A stretch of DNA of 8,183 bases, from contig CAMAJQ010000019.1 in assembly GCA_945835865.1 (NCBI GenBank), forward strand, positions 1 to 8,183. Direction: 5' to 3'. The position numbers and the translations under genes are program-made. Under the pieces are notes generated by a model. It did no database searches. It was not told where the DNA came from and worked only from the letters and a program-made list of their open reading frames with translations. This DNA comes from an uncultured Clostridia bacterium. GTDB taxonomy: Bacteria; Bacillota; Clostridia; Christensenellales; Borkfalkiaceae. Below, in pieces: positions 6,046 to 8,183 of this stretch. The stretch's first letter is position 1. Each line of letters starts with the position of its first letter.

Positions 6046-7033
6046 AAGACCCGAACGTCCTCAACGTGTAAGCAATAAAAGATAACGCCTCGTACTGTAA
6101 ATCCGGCTGATATTCCGCATAGTTGAAGACGGAAAGAACGAGTCCGTCCGTCGTGACGCCGCCTTCTTCGTTGATCAGATACCATTGACTCTCAACGGTT
6201 TTCTCCCCGCCTTTCAATCTGGAAAGATCGATCCCGTACGCCTTGGTATCCCGAAATAATATCTCTCCGTCTTCCGTTTCCTGATACATCGGGGCGGCGT
6301 ACCAGAGAAAGTCGTCTTCCGTTCCGGATGTCCTTTCGATGGCTTCCGTAATAAAACGATAATTGAGATAAACGGATTCGATCCTTTCGATCTCTTTTTC
6401 GATTCCCTCTGCGATCTGCGCCTCCGTCCGATACGTTTTTTTGTAATTGCGCGCGCTCTTGATGCGATAAGTACGGAAATAATCGGCAATCGCCTCTCCG
6501 TTTACCGTGTACGTTCCGTCTTCGTGTTCCGTGATAAACGTCCGGGTACAATAATCTTTCGCCGCTCCCAGCAGTGATTCAAGAGACTGCAAGACGCCCT
6601 GATTGACGAGGGACTGAATCTGCGAAATGTTGTCTGCAGAAAACTCACCCGCCTCCTGCGCCTTTTTCAGGTCGTTTCCTCCTCCGCTTAAAAAGACGTC
6701 TCCTTCATGTGTCGAAAGCCGAAGCGTGAGCATATAGGAAGCAGAATACTGCCCCGTGGACGTAATTTCCGTCACCTCGCGTTCGAGAACGTCATAGGAA
6801 AAATAACCCTTGTCCTGCATTTCAGCGAGATAGTTCTCGTTCGAGGTCGCGTCTGCCGTCCTGACCCCTTCGTAAACGACGAGGTAAAAACTTTCTCCGT
6901 CCGTACAGCGGGTCGCGGTCATCGTAAAAATCAACGACCAGAAGAATATCGCCGCTATGACCGAGGCAATGATTTTCAGCCAATCGTAACTCAGCAGATT
7001 TGCCAAACGGGATTTGGTGATTTTTAAATCCAT
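6035..7033 (-). CDS. Membrane-anchored extracytoplasmic protein of unknown function (orf332)
   Basis: I do not recognise this 332-residue protein. It has a short basic N-terminus and one strong hydrophobic helix (about 20-39, IIASVIAAIFFWSLIFTMTA), then about 290 polar, mostly soluble residues. This suggests a signal anchor with the body outside the cytoplasm. There is no lipobox, since Cys43 is preceded by ATR. The body includes a segment with DVFLSGGGNDLKKAQEAGEF (112-131), which loosely recalls the hinge-region pattern of extracellular solute-binding proteins, a long charged helix (about 200-220) and a C-terminal helix. That resemblance is only an impression. The start is well supported: AAGGAG (7041-7046) sits 7 nt before the ATG. 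The gene overlaps tmk by 11 nt, so it appears to lead the tmk-holB-ricT transcript, an odd place for an exported protein. It could be an envelope or sensory protein. Confidence 0.85.
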   Translation of the reverse strand: MDLKITKSRLANLLSYDWLKIIASVIAAIFFWSLIFTMTATRCTDGESFYLVVYEGVRTADATSNENYLAEMQDKGYFSYDVLEREVTEITSTGQYSASYMLTLRLSTHEGDVFLSGGGNDLKKAQEAGEFSADNISQIQSLVNQGVLQSLESLLGAAKDYCTRTFITEHEDGTYTVNGEAIADYFRTYRIKSARNYKKTYRTEAQIAEGIEKEIERIESVYLNYRFITEAIERTSGTEDDFLWYAAPMYQETEDGEILFRDTKAYGIDLSRLKGGEKTVESQWYLINEEGGVTTDGLVLSVFNYAEYQPDLQYEALSFIAYTLRTFGSYGD

Positions 7034-7040
7034 CGATAAA

Positions 7041-7046
7041 CTCCTT
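7041..7046 (-). promoter_or_regulatory. Strong ribosome binding site of orf332
   Basis: The minus strand reads AAGGAG followed by 7 nt and the ATG at 7033. It is one of the best SD sequences in the window and, together with the start of the signal-anchor helix, fixes this start. Confidence 0.85.
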
Positions 7047-7216
7047 TATCTCCCCGTCGATTACCGTCGGAGAGACATCCCTCTTCCCCCGCGTGCGATT
7101 TCATCAACGTATCTTTCCGGGTTTTCCGTTTTGCCGAAAACACCCGCCGCGAAATGAACGCGCACAGAATCTTTTCCCCCATTGCGTCACACTCCGGACG
7201 CACGGACGGATTTTTT

Positions 7217-7256
7217 GAAAAGAGACTGTCGCGTCAACGTAAAAAGCGACAGCCCC
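7217..7256 (-). terminator. Terminator-like hairpin downstream of greA
   Basis: On the minus strand GGGGCTGTCGC (7256-7246) pairs with GCGACAGTCTC (7232-7222) through 11 pairs, two of them G.U, around a 13-nt loop, followed by TTTTC. The two wobble pairs would be A/C mismatches in plus-strand RNA, so the structure fits minus-strand transcription. It would end the greA transcript about 130 nt after the stop, or act as an attenuator before orf332. The T-run is only four long. Confidence 0.6.
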
Positions 7257-7385
7257 GTCTTTCCCTTTCCCTGCATCCGACCGACGACCTTCATTGCCAC
7301 CCTTCCGGGCGAAAACAGCCGATTTCCGGTTGATCTTCGGATTACGAAAACAAATCCGATCTCGTCAGCCTGAATTCAGGATGCT

Positions 7386-7859
7386 TCAGCCTACGATCTC
7401 GAGGATCCTGACCTTATATTCGCAGGTGGGCGCTTTTACGACCACGGTTTCTCCGACTTTTCTACCCACGAGCGCCTTTCCCATCGGGGAAACGTTGGAA
7501 ATGCGGTTGACGCTGATATCCGCCTCCGTCGTTCCGACGATTTCATAAACCGTCTCTTCCTTCTCGTCCTCGTCGTACACTTTCACTTTGGTTCCGACGG
7601 ACACGACGCCTTTCTTTATATCGCTCGATTTGATTATTTCGGCAGATTTCAGTTGAGCCTCGATCTCGATGATCTCCCCTTCGATTCTCGCCTGTTCGTT
7701 TTTCGCCGCGTCGTATTCGGCGTTTTCGGAAAGGTCGCCGAAATCTCTGGCAATCTTGATTCTTTCCGTGATTTCCGGACGTTTGGTAAATTTTAAGTAT
7801 TCGAGTCTTTTTTCAAGTTCCTGATAGCCTTCTTCGGTAAGAATGACCTTTTCGCTCAT
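7386..7859 (-). CDS. greA: Transcription elongation factor GreA
   Basis: GreA binds the secondary channel of RNA polymerase and stimulates cleavage of backtracked transcripts. The 157-residue length is typical. The N-terminal coiled coil (about 1-75) carries the tip motif GDLSENAEYDAAK (41-53), with the functional acidic residues Asp42 and Glu45. The C-terminal FKBP-like domain shows SNVSPMGKALVGRKVGETVVV (121-141). The ATG at 7859 fits the family N-terminus (MSEKVILTEEGYQELEKRL). The nearest SD-like element, AGAGG, is about 13 nt upstream, which is long, so initiation may be modest. No good promoter is visible in the 145 bases upstream, and a strong hairpin (7918-7946) lies there, so how greA is transcribed is unclear. 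lysS, which often follows greA in Firmicutes, is absent. Confidence 0.96.
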   Translation of the reverse strand: MSEKVILTEEGYQELEKRLEYLKFTKRPEITERIKIARDFGDLSENAEYDAAKNEQARIEGEIIEIEAQLKSAEIIKSSDIKKGVVSVGTKVKVYDEDEKEETVYEIVGTTEADISVNRISNVSPMGKALVGRKVGETVVVKAPTCEYKVRILEIVG

Positions 7860-7917
7860 ATCGTTTCTATAACCTCTCTTGTCTTCCCGCGTTCATGCGG
7901 TCTACAGACGCAAGGAA

Positions 7918-7946
7918 ACCCGTATCCCTCGGAAGGGAATACGGGT
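7918..7946 (-). terminator. Strong hairpin between the upstream gene and greA
   Basis: Arms ACCCGTAT-CCCT and AGGG-ATACGGGT form 12 pairs with one bulged base and a 4-nt loop. On the minus strand it lies about 60 nt after the stop of the upstream partial gene and is followed by TTTCCTT, a weak T-run. An A-rich run (AAAAAAGAAAA) precedes it by about 12 nt, read on the minus strand. It is probably the transcript end of the upstream gene. Termination may be incomplete, letting greA be read through. Confidence 0.55.
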
Positions 7947-8004
7947 CGCCCCGGTCGGTTTTCTTTTTTGATACGTTTGATTTGCCGTAAACGGTTTCCC
8001 GAAA

Positions 8005-8183
8005 TTACGCTTTCAAAACGTAGTTGAAGCCTTTTTCCGTGCCTTCCTCGTTGATCATGTGGTCGGTCGGATAACGGACGAGTCCGTTCTCTTTCATCAT
8101 TTCGCCGATTGCAGCGATCGCCGCTTTGCATCCTTCGATAGTATTGACGATCATGAAGGATTTCAAACCTTCCGCAGCAAAAC
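8005..8183 (-). CDS. C-terminal 58 residues of an unrecognised protein (start outside the window)
   Basis: An open frame enters from the right edge and ends at TAA (8005-8007). The sequence is FAAEGLKSFMIVNTIEGC, a helical KAAIAAIGEMMKENGLV stretch, then RYPTDHMINEEGTEKG and the end FNYVLKA. It looks like the end of a soluble cytosolic protein: an amphipathic helix followed by a polar tail, with no membrane segment. I could not match it to a family. The frame is supported by open reading to the edge, codon choice like its neighbours, and the hairpin placed after its stop. A competing frame on the same strand (7856-8131) looks like a shadow because it reads through the hairpin and has low-complexity Arg-rich content. 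Confidence 0.7.
   Translation of the reverse strand, partial: FAAEGLKSFMIVNTIEGCKAAIAAIGEMMKENGLVRYPTDHMINEEGTEKGFNYVLKA

Larger units (their letters stand above)
7034..7385. other. Gene-poor stretch between greA and orf332
   Basis: About 350 bases without a supported gene. It holds the greA 3' region, a 12-bp palindrome (CCTGAATTCAGG, 7369-7380), a small CGGATT/AATCCG hairpin near 7340-7360, a terminator-like hairpin (7217-7256), a weaker hairpin with CGGG/CCCG and TTTTC/GAAAA arms (7118-7146), and the orf332 SD. Two minus-strand ORFs of 35 codons (7187-7294) and 52 codons (7024-7182) lie end to end before orf332, but I see no homology or strong SD for them. I found no convincing -35/-10 pair, although a promoter for the orf332-tmk-holB-ricT block would be expected here. 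Confidence 0.6.

Noticed and set aside
5389..6078. A 229-codon plus-strand open frame opposite tmk
   Set aside because: Mirror of the thymidylate kinase gene, whose motifs are complete on the minus strand.
6905..6916. Lipoprotein signal in orf332 (Cys43)
   Set aside because: The residues before Cys43 are ATR, not a lipobox, and the helix ends three residues earlier, so a signal anchor fits better.
7369..7380. Palindrome CCTGAATTCAGG after the greA stop as a terminator
   Set aside because: It has no loop and no T-run, so it is a poor RNA hairpin; a chance palindrome or DNA site is as likely.
7869..7874. TATAGA-like -10 box just upstream of greA that would give a leaderless mRNA
   Set aside because: No -35 match lies at 16-18 nt spacing, and the box is isolated; probably chance.
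7856..8131. A 91-codon minus-strand frame upstream of greA
   Set aside because: It reads through a strong hairpin, is Arg-rich, and competes with the better-supported partial gene ending at 8005.

Overview
This window reads as a slice of a bacterial core genome, almost certainly from a Firmicutes/Clostridia-type organism. The evidence is the minus-strand order secG-rnr-smpB, the cluster tmk-holB-ricT (ricT is the YaaT/PSP1 type), a YfhO-family membrane protein, and Shine-Dalgarno (SD) sequences of the GGAGG class. I cannot place it more precisely from sequence alone. Base composition is balanced, and coding looks similar throughout, with no sign of insertion sequences, phage genes, CRISPR, tRNA or rRNA. 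All supported genes lie on the minus strand, so transcription runs from position 8183 toward position 1.

In transcription order: (1) 8183-8005 holds the last 58 residues of an unrecognised protein, followed by a strong hairpin (7918-7946). (2) greA (7859-7386) encodes the transcript cleavage factor. (3) A gene-poor stretch of about 350 bases (7385-7034) carries a terminator-like hairpin whose G.U pairs fit only minus-strand RNA, plus two tiny ORFs of doubtful status. (4) A tightly packed block follows: orf332 (membrane-anchored, unrecognised), tmk, holB and ricT. These genes overlap or lie 7 nt apart, so they probably share one transcript. (5) Between ricT and secG lies a long imperfect hairpin that contains the ricT stop codon and overlaps a near-consensus sigma-70-type promoter. 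(6) That promoter starts secG-rnr-smpB-yfhO. A hairpin separates secG from rnr, smpB begins inside the 3' end of rnr, and yfhO begins 2 nt after smpB and runs off the window.

The first block combines dTTP synthesis (Tmk), the replicative clamp loader (HolB delta') and RicT, whose B. subtilis homologue works in mRNA processing. The second block combines protein export (SecG) with ribosome rescue and RNA decay: SmpB carries tmRNA, and RNase R degrades the mRNAs released by trans-translation. I found no convincing novel multi-gene system. The points most worth a second look are the unknown protein orf332, the ricT/secG hairpin-promoter overlap, the missing SD of rnr, the clamp-loader subunit with neither a P-loop nor a full SRC motif, and the structured region 7034-7385.
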